Below, one piece after another: positions 44,660 through 52,880 of a stretch of 64,000 nt of DNA (positions are counted from its first letter, which is position 1; each line of letters begins with the position of its first letter). The position numbers and the translations under genes were made by a program. The notes below the pieces were generated by a model that did no database searches, was not told where the DNA came from, and worked only from the letters and a program-made list of their open reading frames with translations. The stretch spans positions 1 through 64,000 of the forward strand of contig NZ_JAAKZV010000016.1 of NCBI RefSeq assembly GCF_011044975.1. Direction: 5' to 3'. The DNA is from Streptomyces coryli. Its GTDB lineage: Bacteria > Actinomycetota > Actinomycetes > Streptomycetales > Streptomycetaceae.

Positions 44660-45310
44660 ATGCCCGTACGGGACGAACCGGTCGGCGGCTTCCTCGAGCA
44701 GCTCGCCGCCCGGGTGCCCGCCCCCGGCGGCGGGGCCGCCGCCGCGGTGCACGCGGCGCACGCGGCCGCGCTGCTCGCGATGGTCGCGCGCTACTCCTCC
44801 GGCGAGAAGTACGCGGAGCATGCCGCCGCCATCGGCCGGATCACCGAGGAGGCCGACCGGCTGCGGGAAGAGGCGCTGCGGCTCGCCGACGACGACGTGA
44901 CGGCCTTCTCGGCGGTGACGCGGGCGTACGGGATGCCGAAGGGCGAGGACGGCGAGAACGCCGAGGCGGAGAAGGCGTCCCGCTCCGCCGCCATCGCCAC
45001 CGCGCTGGCCGGCGCGGCGCGGCCGCCCGCCGAGGTGATCGCCACCGCCCGGCGGGCGGTGGAGCTGGCCGAAGAGCTGCTTGCGGAGCCGGGCCGGGCG
45101 AACCGTAATGTGATCACCGACGTGGCCGCGGCCGCCGAGGCGGCCCGCGCGGCGGCCACGACGGCGCAGGTCAATGTCGAGGTCAATCTCTCCGGCATCC
45201 GGGACGAGTCGCTGCGCGCCACGCTGGCCGCCGCGGCCGCCGGGGTGAAGGAGATCGCGGCGCGGGCGGAGGAGATCACGGCCGCGGTACGGAAGGAGAT
45301 CAACGCATGA
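44660..45310 (+). CDS. Cyclodeaminase/cyclohydrolase family protein (FchA-like)
   Basis: A 216-residue, all-helical protein of the FTCD_C family. It has the glycine-rich folate-binding segment VPAPGGGAAAAVHAAHAAALLAMVARYS (20-47), NRNVITDVAAAAEAARAA and VEVNLSGI. Relatives are formimidoyl-THF cyclodeaminases and, in FchA, methenyl-THF cyclohydrolases. GAAGGAG precedes the ATG. Its stop overlaps the folD start (ATGA), so the two are translationally coupled and likely share a folate one-carbon pathway. Confidence 0.9.
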   Translation: MPVRDEPVGGFLEQLAARVPAPGGGAAAAVHAAHAAALLAMVARYSSGEKYAEHAAAIGRITEEADRLREEALRLADDDVTAFSAVTRAYGMPKGEDGENAEAEKASRSAAIATALAGAARPPAEVIATARRAVELAEELLAEPGRANRNVITDVAAAAEAARAAATTAQVNVEVNLSGIRDESLRATLAAAAAGVKEIAARAEEITAAVRKEINA

Positions 45311-46218
45311 CGGGGGCGGCAGCCAAGACCGCACGGGCGGACGCACCGACGCTGTCGGTGCGCGGGAACGGGACCAGGGAGCTGTCCGGGCGCGAGTTCG
45401 CGGCGCAGCTGCGCCTCGAGGTCGGCGCCCGCGCCACCGAGCTGACCGCGGCCGGGACGCCGCCGCGGCTCGCGGTGGTGGTGGCGACCGCGGACGACTC
45501 CAGCGCCTGGTACGTACGCTCCATCAAGCGGGCCGCGGAGCAGGCGGGCATCGCCTGCGACATCCGCGACCTGGGCGCGGACGCCACCCCCGGCGCGATC
45601 CGCGCCGAACTCACCGCGCTGGGCGCCGATCCGGCCGTCCACGGCATCATCCTGCAGACCCCACTCCCGGACGGGCTGGCGCTGCAGGACCTGGCGGACG
45701 CGATCCCGCCGGCGAAGGACATCGACGGCGCGAACCCGCTCTCGCTCGGCCGCCTCGTCACGGGCCTGCCGGCGTACGCGCCCGCGACCGCCGCCGCGGT
45801 GGTGGCGCTGCTCGAGCACCACAAGGTCGAGCTCAACGGCCGGTACGTCGCGGTCATCGGCCGCTCGTCGGTGGTCGGCAAGCCGCTCGCCCACCTGCTG
45901 CTCGACCGCAACGCCACGGTGACGGTGTGCCATTCGCGCACCCGCGACCTGGCGGCCCTCACCTCGGCGGCGGACGTGGTCGTCGCGGCGGTGGGCCGGG
46001 CCGGTCTGGTACGGGCGGAGCACGTCCGCGACGGCGCCGTGGTCATCGACGTCGGCACGAACCCGACCGCCGACGGCGGCCTGGCCGGCGACGCCGACGC
46101 CGCCTCGGTGGCCACCCGCGCCTCGGCCCTGACCCCGGTCCCGGGCGGCGTCGGCCCGGTCACGACGGCACTGCTGCTACGGCACACGGTGCAGGCGGCG
46201 GAGCGCGCCCGGGAGTAG
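45307..46218 (+). CDS. folD: FolD-family methylenetetrahydrofolate dehydrogenase, cyclohydrolase lysine missing
   Basis: A 303-residue homologue of bifunctional FolD. The NADP motif VIGRSSVVGKPLAHLLL, Q117 in GIILQTPLP and D140 in KDIDGANP are in place. In the Y-x-x-x-K motif, Y69 is followed by V-R-S-I, so isoleucine 73 replaces the catalytic lysine. The next residue K74 is out of register. The usual PCTP is PATA. This suggests dehydrogenase activity without normal cyclohydrolase activity, which the coupled upstream cyclodeaminase-family protein could supply. The stop codon touches the left end of a MITE-like element. Confidence 0.85.
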   Translation: MTGAAAKTARADAPTLSVRGNGTRELSGREFAAQLRLEVGARATELTAAGTPPRLAVVVATADDSSAWYVRSIKRAAEQAGIACDIRDLGADATPGAIRAELTALGADPAVHGIILQTPLPDGLALQDLADAIPPAKDIDGANPLSLGRLVTGLPAYAPATAAAVVALLEHHKVELNGRYVAVIGRSSVVGKPLAHLLLDRNATVTVCHSRTRDLAALTSAADVVVAAVGRAGLVRAEHVRDGAVVIDVGTNPTADGGLAGDADAASVATRASALTPVPGGVGPVTTALLLRHTVQAAERARE

Positions 46219-46431
46219 GGCCTGTCTTTCGGATCTTGCCGGGTCCCACGCCGCCCGGCACGCACCCTCGCCGCACGCCGCCCCCGGACCGGTGGCTCCG
46301 CCACAGGACCGGGGACAGCGCACGCCGAGGCCACGCACCGAACGACGCTCCCATGCCCACAGCCAGTCCGTACGCCGACCCGCTCGCGGCACCGCCCCGT
46401 GCTCGCCGACAAGATCCGAAAGACAGGCCCT
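46217..46431. mobile_element. MITE-like element with 22-bp terminal inverted repeats
   Basis: AGGGCCTGTCTTTCGGATCT at 46217 and its complement ending at 46431 form perfect 22-bp inverted termini (46217-46238 and 46410-46431), about 215 bp in all with no coding sequence. The interior has a further hairpin (CCCCGGACC near GTGGCTCCGCCAC). Such termini are known from small non-autonomous elements in Streptomyces, probably mobilised by an IS5-like transposase. I see no clear target duplication. The left end supplies the last base of the folD stop codon. Confidence 0.78.
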
Positions 46432-46448
46432 GCCGGGCGCGGCTGCCG

Positions 46449-47138
46449 TCAACGGGAGTAGCTGGAGGCCGGGTTCGTCAGCAGGGCGCGGGCGGTCCCG
46501 GTCTGCAGGGCGGTGAGGCCGTGGAGCACCGGTACGGCGGTCAGGGCCAGTACGACGCCGATGCCGGTGTGGAAGCCGATGTCGGCGGCGCGCGAGGAGA
46601 TGCCGAACATCAAGTCCAGCAGCCCGCCCTCGCCGCCGTCCCGCGGGAGCGCCCAGGACCAGGTGATGTACAGCAGCTCGCCGACGGCGCCCAGCGTCCA
46701 GGTGAGGGCGAGGCTGAAGGACACGACGCGCAGCGGGAAGGCGACCAGCATGTGGCCGAGGTCGCGCCACGACTGCGGGTCCTTCAGGGCGCTCAGCATG
46801 CGGCCGAGCCCGCTGCCGGCCGCCTTGCGGTAGCGGGGCTCGGGCACCGGGCGCCCGGTGACGGCCGCGACCCGGGCCCGCTCGCCGCGGGCGAAGAAAC
46901 GGGCGGCGGCGAGGGCGCCGGCCAGCACCGGCAGCCCGAGCACGACGGCGAAGCTCGCCGCGCCGACGGCCACGCCGGTGACCGCGACCACGAACGCGGC
47001 GATGCCGATCGGCAGCCCGGCGAGGAGATAGCCCAGTTCGCGCCAGAAGCGGTCGGCGCGGCCCGAGTGGCTTGCCCGCCCGGTCTCGTACGCGGCGGAG
47101 CGGGGGGTCATCTGAGGTGCTGCGGTCATCGAGGTCAT
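46449..47138 (-). CDS. Putative sensor domain-containing membrane protein
   Basis: A 229-residue protein with four hydrophobic segments in two pairs (about 38-80 and 130-165, plus one near 200), matching the stand-alone 'sensor' domain (pfam13796 type) that is usually fused to or next to histidine kinases. FWRELGYLLAGLPIGIAAF and LKDPQSWRDLGHMLVAFPLRVVSF are internal repeats typical of that domain. No kinase gene is adjacent. ATG at 47138 with GGAGG nine bases upstream. Confidence 0.8.
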   Translation of the reverse strand: MTSMTAAPQMTPRSAAYETGRASHSGRADRFWRELGYLLAGLPIGIAAFVVAVTGVAVGAASFAVVLGLPVLAGALAAARFFARGERARVAAVTGRPVPEPRYRKAAGSGLGRMLSALKDPQSWRDLGHMLVAFPLRVVSFSLALTWTLGAVGELLYITWSWALPRDGGEGGLLDLMFGISSRAADIGFHTGIGVVLALTAVPVLHGLTALQTGTARALLTNPASSYSR

Positions 47139-47214
47139 GACCACGATCCTCCGCCGCCAGGCCCGCTCACCCCATCCGGCCCACCGGCCGACCGCGAGTG
47201 GGGTTAACCCCCCG

Positions 47215-48087
47215 CTACGCCACCAGCGGCCGCACGTCCTCCGCCACGAAGCGCATGAATCCCGCCGGGTCCGGCTCGTCCGCGGTCGGCTGCAGCACCA
47301 CCGTGTCCGCCCCGGCCGCCACCAGCCGCTCGATGCCCTTGGCCACCTCGGCCGCGTCGCCCGCGATGCCCATGTCGGCGGTGGGGTCGTGGCCCCAGGC
47401 GGCGAGTTCGCGGTGCAGCCGCTCGGTGGCGTCGGGGCCGGTGGCGGCGTGCACGTACACGGTGAAGTGGTGCGGTCCGGTACGGCCGGCCGCCGCCCGC
47501 GCCTCGTTGATCAGCTCGACGGCCCGGCCCACCCGCTCCACCGTGAGGTCGGCGTCGAGGATCGTGCCGTCGGCGGCCTCGCCTGTCAGCTTCAGGGTGC
47601 GCGGCCCGGTGCCGCCCGCGTAGATGCGCGTCGGCGTGGCCGGCGGCCAGTCCAGCTGGACGCCGTCGAGCCGGACGTAGCGCCCCTCGCGGCTGACCCG
47701 CTCACCTGCGAGCAGCGCCCGCAGCCCGTCGAGATACTCGCGCAGCAGCGTCAGCGGCGACTCCGCCCGCGCCCCGACCTGCCCCATCCAGTCCTGCACG
47801 CCGTGCCCGACGCCGAGCTGGAAGCGCCCGGGGAAGAGCCGGTCGAGCGTCGCCGTCTCCATCGCGGTGAGGGCGACGTTCCGCAGCGGCACGGGCGTCA
47901 GCCCGACCCCGACCCGCAGCCGCTCGCTCCAGGCGAGCGCCGCGGCCGCGGTGGCGAGCCCGCTCTCCAGGAAGCAGTCCTCCCACAGCCACAGCTCCTC
48001 GAGCCCGGACTCCTCGGCGGCGCGCACCACCTCGCGCAGCCGCTCGGGCGGGTACTGGGGACGGAATACGGCGCCGAGTGTCGTCAT
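47215..48087 (-). CDS. LLM-class F420-dependent-type oxidoreductase
   Basis: A 290-residue TIM-barrel protein: GLEELWLWEDCFLESGLATAAAAL, VGVGLTPVPLRNVALTAMETATLDRLFPGRFQLGVGHG and YAGGTGPRTLKLTGEAADG. The pattern fits F420-dependent luciferase-like enzymes (mer/FGD branch) rather than FMN luciferases. It is followed 11 bases upstream by a methyltransferase gene on the same strand. Confidence 0.88.
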   Translation of the reverse strand: MTTLGAVFRPQYPPERLREVVRAAEESGLEELWLWEDCFLESGLATAAAALAWSERLRVGVGLTPVPLRNVALTAMETATLDRLFPGRFQLGVGHGVQDWMGQVGARAESPLTLLREYLDGLRALLAGERVSREGRYVRLDGVQLDWPPATPTRIYAGGTGPRTLKLTGEAADGTILDADLTVERVGRAVELINEARAAAGRTGPHHFTVYVHAATGPDATERLHRELAAWGHDPTADMGIAGDAAEVAKGIERLVAAGADTVVLQPTADEPDPAGFMRFVAEDVRPLVA

Positions 48088-48098
48088 GATCCCCATCC

Positions 48099-48611
48099 TC
48101 ACCCGCCGCCGGCGCCCCGGGCAACGACGCACCCGGCTTCGACGCCCAGCTCGTGTGCGTCCCGTACGACGACGAGCCCGGCGTCGTGCAGCACCCGCGC
48201 CGCCGCGCCCACCACGCCCGCCTGGGTGACGCCCTTCCACGGCGGCAGTTGATAGAAGGCGAAGAAGCGGCCGCCGGGGGCGAGGACGTCGCGCACCGCG
48301 CGGGCGGCGGTCACGTCGGCGGTGAGCAGCTGCACGCTGAAGGAGTACACGGCGTCGTACCGCTCGTCCCCGAGATCGACGGGCCACTCGGCGGTACGGA
48401 ACTCGGCCCGCCCCGCGGCCACTTCCGCCTCGTTCCGGCGCCCGGCGGCGGCCGTCATCTTCGCCGACCGGTCGACCCCCAGCAGCCGCCCGTCCTCCCC
48501 GAGACCCGCCAGCACATGCGACGCGGTCACGCCGTGCCCGCAGCCGACCTCCAGCACCCGGTCCCCGCCCCGCGCCGCGACGACTCCGGCGGCCCACTCA
48601 TGTCGGTCCAT
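48099..48611 (-). CDS. Class I SAM-dependent methyltransferase
   Basis: A 170-residue UbiE/Methyltransf_25-type protein. Motif I is VLEVGCGHGVTASHVL, the acidic loop LLGVDRSAKM, then YDAVYSFSVQLLTAD and VLAPGGRFFAFYQ. It overlaps the upstream regulator gene by 14 bases and may be cotranscribed with it. The substrate is unknown. Confidence 0.85.
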   Translation of the reverse strand: MDRHEWAAGVVAARGGDRVLEVGCGHGVTASHVLAGLGEDGRLLGVDRSAKMTAAAGRRNEAEVAAGRAEFRTAEWPVDLGDERYDAVYSFSVQLLTADVTAARAVRDVLAPGGRFFAFYQLPPWKGVTQAGVVGAAARVLHDAGLVVVRDAHELGVEAGCVVARGAGGG

Positions 48612-49518
48612 GCTCCCCGAGTATGGCCGCCACCCCGTCGAGATACCGCGCAAGCCCGTACCCGAAAAGCGACTCCACGCCGACGTCTACGCCCGGCCGC
48701 CGCCGGACCGCCGCGAAGGCCGGGAAGTCGCCGAGGGCGAACACCGCGCTCAGCGGCCGCTCCTGCGCGTCCAGCCACTCCTCGCCGTCGAGCCCGGTGT
48801 CCTGGGCGGCCCGCGCCTCGGTCTCCAGGTCGGCGGCGGCGCCGCGGACGTAGCCGAAGAGGGCGATGGCGGTGTGCAGGCGGGTGTTGTCGTCCAGGCC
48901 GAGGCCGTCGAGGGCGGTGAGGGTGAACTCGATGTGCGCCATGCCGCTGGGGATGATCAGCGGCCGGTTCATGTTGATGGTGCGGGGGAGCCAGGGGTGG
49001 GCGCGGTAGAGCTGCCACTGGGTGCGGGCGGCGAGCTCCAGCCGGGGCCGCCAGCCCGGCGGCGGGTCGGCGGGCAGCGGCCGTTCGGCGAAGGCGGCTT
49101 CGGCCATCCGGGCCTCGAGCTCGCCCTTGCCGCGGAGGTGGCGGTACAGCGACATGGTGGCGACGTCGAGCTCGCTGCCGATGCGGCGCATGGTGAGCGC
49201 CGCGAGCCCCTCGGCGTCGGCGATCCGGATCGCGGCGCGCACGATGCGGTCGCGGACCGGGTCGGCGGCGGCGCCACCGCTCGCGGACCGCGGGGGCGCC
49301 TGCTGAGCGGCGACCACCGTCCCGACGCCGGGCACGGCCCGTACCAGACCCTCCTGCCGCAGCGCGGCGAGCGCGCGGGTGGCGGTGGCGATGGCGACGC
49401 CCCATTCGCGGGTGATCGCGCGGGCGGACGGGACGTGATCGCCGGTCCGCAGCTCGCCGTCGGTGATGCGCTGCCGGATCTCGGCGGCGATGCGGAGATA
49501 GGGCGGCGTTCCCGCCAT
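48598..49518 (-). CDS. GntR-TetR fusion transcriptional regulator
   Basis: A 306-residue regulator with two DNA-binding modules. An N-terminal GntR winged helix (about 5-72, YLRIAAEIRQRITDGELRTGDHVPSARAITREWGVAIATATRAL) is followed by a TetR HTH (about 85-140, RIVRAAIRIADAEGLAALTMRRIGSELDVATMSLYRHL) and TetR_C ligand domain. The start at 49518 has a strong GGAGG. It is divergent from a FAD monooxygenase gene across a 34-bp palindrome that is its likely operator. This fusion is common in Actinobacteria. Confidence 0.92.
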   Translation of the reverse strand: MAGTPPYLRIAAEIRQRITDGELRTGDHVPSARAITREWGVAIATATRALAALRQEGLVRAVPGVGTVVAAQQAPPRSASGGAAADPVRDRIVRAAIRIADAEGLAALTMRRIGSELDVATMSLYRHLRGKGELEARMAEAAFAERPLPADPPPGWRPRLELAARTQWQLYRAHPWLPRTINMNRPLIIPSGMAHIEFTLTALDGLGLDDNTRLHTAIALFGYVRGAAADLETEARAAQDTGLDGEEWLDAQERPLSAVFALGDFPAFAAVRRRPGVDVGVESLFGYGLARYLDGVAAILGEHGPT

Positions 49519-49533
49519 CGTGGCCTCCCCTCC

Positions 49534-49567
49534 TGTACTAGTACGCCAAGCATGGCGCACTAGTACA
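49534..49567. promoter_or_regulatory. 34-bp palindromic operator between regulator and monooxygenase genes
   Basis: TGTACTAGT (49534-49542) and ACTAGTACA (49559-49567) are perfect arms, extended inward by CGCC/GGCG around a six-base centre. The outer GTACTAGTAC is itself a palindrome and resembles GntR-type operators. Confidence 0.65.
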
Positions 49568-49643
49568 CCTGTTGCCACTCCGCATGTGCAGGGCCGAGGT
49601 TGAGGGGGCCAACGTACGCATCCACCAGCTCCCGGAGGCTCCC

Positions 49644-50777
49644 ATGGACATCCTCATCTCAGGCGCCAGTGTCGCCGGTCCCGCGCTCGCCTACTGGCTG
49701 CGCCGCCACGGCTTCAACCCCACCGTCGTCGAGCGCGCCCCGCGGCTGCGCGACGGCGGCTTCGCGGTCGACTTCCGCGGCGAGGCGCTAGACGTGCTCG
49801 ACCGGATGGGCCTGCTGGAGCAGGTCCGCGCGCTGGATACCGGCATGGGCGATGCCGCGCTGGTCGACGGGGACGGGCGCCGGTACGCCACGCTCCCCGC
49901 CGTCGTCTTCGCGGGCGAGCTGGAGATCCTGAAGGGCGACCTGACCCGGCTGCTGTACGAGGCGACGAGCGACGGCACCGAGTACCTCTTCGACGACTCC
50001 ATCGCCTCCCTGGAGCAGGACGCGGACGGCGTCCACGTCACCTTCGAGCGCTCGGCGCCCCGCACCTTCGACCTGGTCGTCGGCGCCGACGGCCTGCACT
50101 CCCGCACCCGGGCGCTGGCCTTCGGCCCGGAGGAGAAGTACCTGCGCCATCTCGGCATCTACAGCGCGATCTTCACCCTCGACAACTACCTCGACCTCCG
50201 GCACACCGGACAGCTCTACAGCGTCCCCGGCCGCGCCGCGAACATCTTCAGCGCCCGCGGCAACACCGAGGCCCGCGCCGCCCTGCACTTCGCCTCGGAG
50301 CCCCTGGCCTACGACCGCCGCGACCCGGATGCCACGAAGCGCCTGCTGACCGAGCGCTTCGCCGCCGAGGGCTGGGAGGTGCCGCGGCTGCTGCGCGAGC
50401 TGGCGGCCGCCGACGACGTGTACTTCGATGCCAACGCCCAGGTGGAGATGGACACTTGGAGCACCGGCCGGGTCGCCCTCCTCGGCGACGCCGGCTACTG
50501 CGCCGCGCCGACCTCGGGCCGCGGCACCTCCCAGGCGCTGATCGGCGCGTACGTCCTCGCCGGCGAACTCGCCGCCGCGCGCGGCGATCACACCCGGGCC
50601 TTCACCGCGTACGAGCGCGAACTCCGCCCGTACGTCGCCGAGCACCAGCAGGCGGGCCGGAAAGGCGCCGAGCACTTCTTCATGGGCTCCCCCACCCAGG
50701 AGATGCTCGACGCCATCGCCGCGCAGGCGGCCGCGGGACCGCGCACCGAGCTGGTGCGGCTGCGCGACTACCGCTGA
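49644..50777 (+). CDS. FAD-dependent monooxygenase
   Basis: A 377-residue flavoprotein of the PHBH/TetX-like class. FAD motifs are visible: ILISGASVAGPALAYWLRRHGF, DLVVGADGLHSRTR and ALLGDAGYCAAPTSGRGTSQALIGAYVLA. It is divergent from the GntR-TetR regulator gene and probably repressed by it. CGGAGG before the ATG. The substrate is unknown. TetX-like relatives hydroxylate antibiotics or aromatic compounds. Confidence 0.9.
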   Translation: MDILISGASVAGPALAYWLRRHGFNPTVVERAPRLRDGGFAVDFRGEALDVLDRMGLLEQVRALDTGMGDAALVDGDGRRYATLPAVVFAGELEILKGDLTRLLYEATSDGTEYLFDDSIASLEQDADGVHVTFERSAPRTFDLVVGADGLHSRTRALAFGPEEKYLRHLGIYSAIFTLDNYLDLRHTGQLYSVPGRAANIFSARGNTEARAALHFASEPLAYDRRDPDATKRLLTERFAAEGWEVPRLLRELAAADDVYFDANAQVEMDTWSTGRVALLGDAGYCAAPTSGRGTSQALIGAYVLAGELAAARGDHTRAFTAYERELRPYVAEHQQAGRKGAEHFFMGSPTQEMLDAIAAQAAAGPRTELVRLRDYR

Positions 50778-50786
50778 CCGGCCCCG

Positions 50787-51773
50787 TCAGTCCACCGTCA
50801 CCACGATCTTCCCGACGTGCTCGTTGGAGTCGAGCAGCCGGTGGGCCTCGACGATGTCGTCCAGCGGGAAGGTCCGGTCGATCACCGGCGCCAGCCAACC
50901 GCCGCGCAGCCCGGCCTCCAGGTACGCGCCCGCGCGACGGAGGCGGTCGGGGTGGTCGGTCAGGTACGTGTTGGCGTACGTGAACAGCTCCAGCGGCCAC
51001 GTGTACGGCAGCGGATTCTCCTCGCCCAGCAGCCAGCCGTAGACGATGAGCAGGCCGCCCGGCGCCAGCGCGGCCGCCGCGGTGTGCAGGAAGCTGCCGC
51101 CCAGCGGGTCGAAGACGACGTCGGCGCCGCGGTCGGCCGTCAGCTCCCTGACCCGCTTCAGCACGTCCTCGTCCTCGGTGACGATCACCTCGGCGGCGCC
51201 CGCGTCCAGCAGCCGCTGCCGCTTCGCCGCGCGGCGGGTGGTGACGATCGGGACGGCGCCCGCGGTCCGTACCATCTGGATCGCCGCCAGGCCGACGCCG
51301 CCCGCGCCCGCGGTGATCAGCACGGTGTCGCCGGGCTGGACCCGGGCGCGGTGGATCAGCGCGCCGTACGCCGTCATGTAGGTGAGCGGGATCGCCGCGG
51401 CGGTGACCGGCTCGAGGCCTGCGGGGCGGTGCAGCAGGGCGGTGGCTGCGGGGACCACCGCGTGCTCGCCGTAGACGCCGTGGTCCTCCATCAAGAGGCC
51501 GGAGGTGGTGATGACTTCGTCGCCGGGCGCGAAGCCCTCGACCCCTTCGCCCACCGCCTCCACCACGCCCGCGGCCTCGTAGCCGAGCCGGGCCTCCGGG
51601 AGCCGGGGCTGGTAGTAGTACGTGCCGGAACGGAGCATCGACTCGGCCCGGTTGAGGCCGAAGGCCTGCACCCGCAGCGCCACCTCGCCCTTGCCGGGGG
51701 CGCGCGGCTCGCGGTCGGCCAGCGTGAGCACCTCGGGGCCGCCGAGCTCGTGGAACAGCACTGTCTTCGCCAT
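50787..51773 (-). CDS. Zinc-independent quinone oxidoreductase (MDR family)
   Basis: A 328-residue NADPH:quinone reductase-like protein: LGYEAAGVVEAVGEGVEGFAPGDEV, the nucleotide motif ITAGAGGVGLAAIQMV and RGADVVFDPLGGS. No zinc-ligand cysteines are visible. It is divergent from the GlxA-type regulator gene by 129 bases, a typical pairing. Confidence 0.92.
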   Translation of the reverse strand: MAKTVLFHELGGPEVLTLADREPRAPGKGEVALRVQAFGLNRAESMLRSGTYYYQPRLPEARLGYEAAGVVEAVGEGVEGFAPGDEVITTSGLLMEDHGVYGEHAVVPAATALLHRPAGLEPVTAAAIPLTYMTAYGALIHRARVQPGDTVLITAGAGGVGLAAIQMVRTAGAVPIVTTRRAAKRQRLLDAGAAEVIVTEDEDVLKRVRELTADRGADVVFDPLGGSFLHTAAAALAPGGLLIVYGWLLGEENPLPYTWPLELFTYANTYLTDHPDRLRRAGAYLEAGLRGGWLAPVIDRTFPLDDIVEAHRLLDSNEHVGKIVVTVD

Positions 51774-51902
51774 GGTTGAACGTCCATATCCGTGGTCGCG
51801 GCGCCGCGTTCCCGGGCCGGGAAGGCGGCTTGATCACCACTGTCCGGCGGCTCCCGCCCCGGGGACACAGCCGCGCTTGCCAACCCTCCGGAGGATGTGG
51901 CC

Positions 51903-52880
51903 ATGGCCGACGAGACCCGCCCGCACCGCGTCGCCCTGCTGGTGAGCGCCCCGCTGTCGACGTTCGACATGGCCGCCGCCACGATGGCCTTCACGCAGGC
52001 GAGCACGGCGGACGGACGGCCCGCGTACGAGATCGAGGTGTGCACGGCCCGGCCGGGCACCCTCGCCGGCTATGAAGGCGTCGAGGTGGTCGTACGGGGC
52101 GGCCTCGACACCCTCGCCGAGGCAGACACCGTGCTGGTGAGCGGCCACGCCGAGGGTCCCGGCGCCGACGAGACACATGCCGCCCTGCGCGCGGCGGCGG
52201 CCCGCGGGGCGCGCCTCGCCTCGCTCTGCGGCGGGGCGGTCACGCTCGCCGAGGCCGGACTGCTGCCGCACGGCTCCGAGGCCGCCGTCAACTGGCGCTT
52301 CGCGGACGACTTCCGCCGCCGCTTCCCTGACATCCGGGTGCGTACGGACATCCTCTACACCGAGACCGCCCCCTACATCGGCTCGGGCCACGGCGGCGCC
52401 GCCGACCTGTGCTTCGCCCTGATCCGCAACGACTACGGCACGGCCGTGGCCAACGACCTCGGCCGCCGCATCATCGCCGCACCCGCCCGGCACGCCTCGG
52501 CCGGGCAGCCCCTTCCGACCGCCGCCCAGGCCCGTTCAGCGCTCTCCCTCGCCGCCACCCGCGCCTGGGCGAGCGCGCACCTCGACGAGCCGCTGACCCT
52601 GGCCGCGCTGGCCCGGCACGCCCGCACCAGCGTGCGCACGCTCAGCCGCCGCTGGCAGGAGGAGACCGGCAGCAGCCCACTGCGCTGGGTGCTGCAGCAA
52701 CGCCTGAACCTGGCCCAGGAGTTGCTGGAGTCCACCGACCTCACGGTGGAGCGGATCGCCCGCCGCACCGGCCTCGGCTCCCCCGACTCCCTCCGCCACC
52801 ACCTGGTCGCGGCCACCGGCCTGACCCCGACCGGCTACCGGAAGCGCAGCGCTAGTCCTGCTCCCCCGCTCCCGGCGTGA
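51903..52880 (+). CDS. GlxA-family AraC-type transcriptional regulator
   Basis: A 325-residue protein: an N-terminal DJ-1/PfpI domain (VALLVSAPLSTFDMAAATMAF, with the elbow ASLCGGAVTLAEAGLL) and two AraC helix-turn-helices at the C terminus (LTLAALARHARTSVRTLSRRWQEETGSSPLRWVLQQRL). The ATG at 51903 has GGAGG eight bases upstream. It is divergent from a quinone oxidoreductase gene and convergent with a response regulator gene, overlapping it by 29 bases. Confidence 0.92.
   Translation: MADETRPHRVALLVSAPLSTFDMAAATMAFTQASTADGRPAYEIEVCTARPGTLAGYEGVEVVVRGGLDTLAEADTVLVSGHAEGPGADETHAALRAAAARGARLASLCGGAVTLAEAGLLPHGSEAAVNWRFADDFRRRFPDIRVRTDILYTETAPYIGSGHGGAADLCFALIRNDYGTAVANDLGRRIIAAPARHASAGQPLPTAAQARSALSLAATRAWASAHLDEPLTLAALARHARTSVRTLSRRWQEETGSSPLRWVLQQRLNLAQELLESTDLTVERIARRTGLGSPDSLRHHLVAATGLTPTGYRKRSASPAPPLPA

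Noticed and set aside
46220-46430. MITE inverted repeats as a simple folD terminator
   Set aside because: The 22-bp arms are 171 bp apart, too far for an intrinsic terminator, and the terminal sequence matches the style of Streptomyces mobile-element ends.
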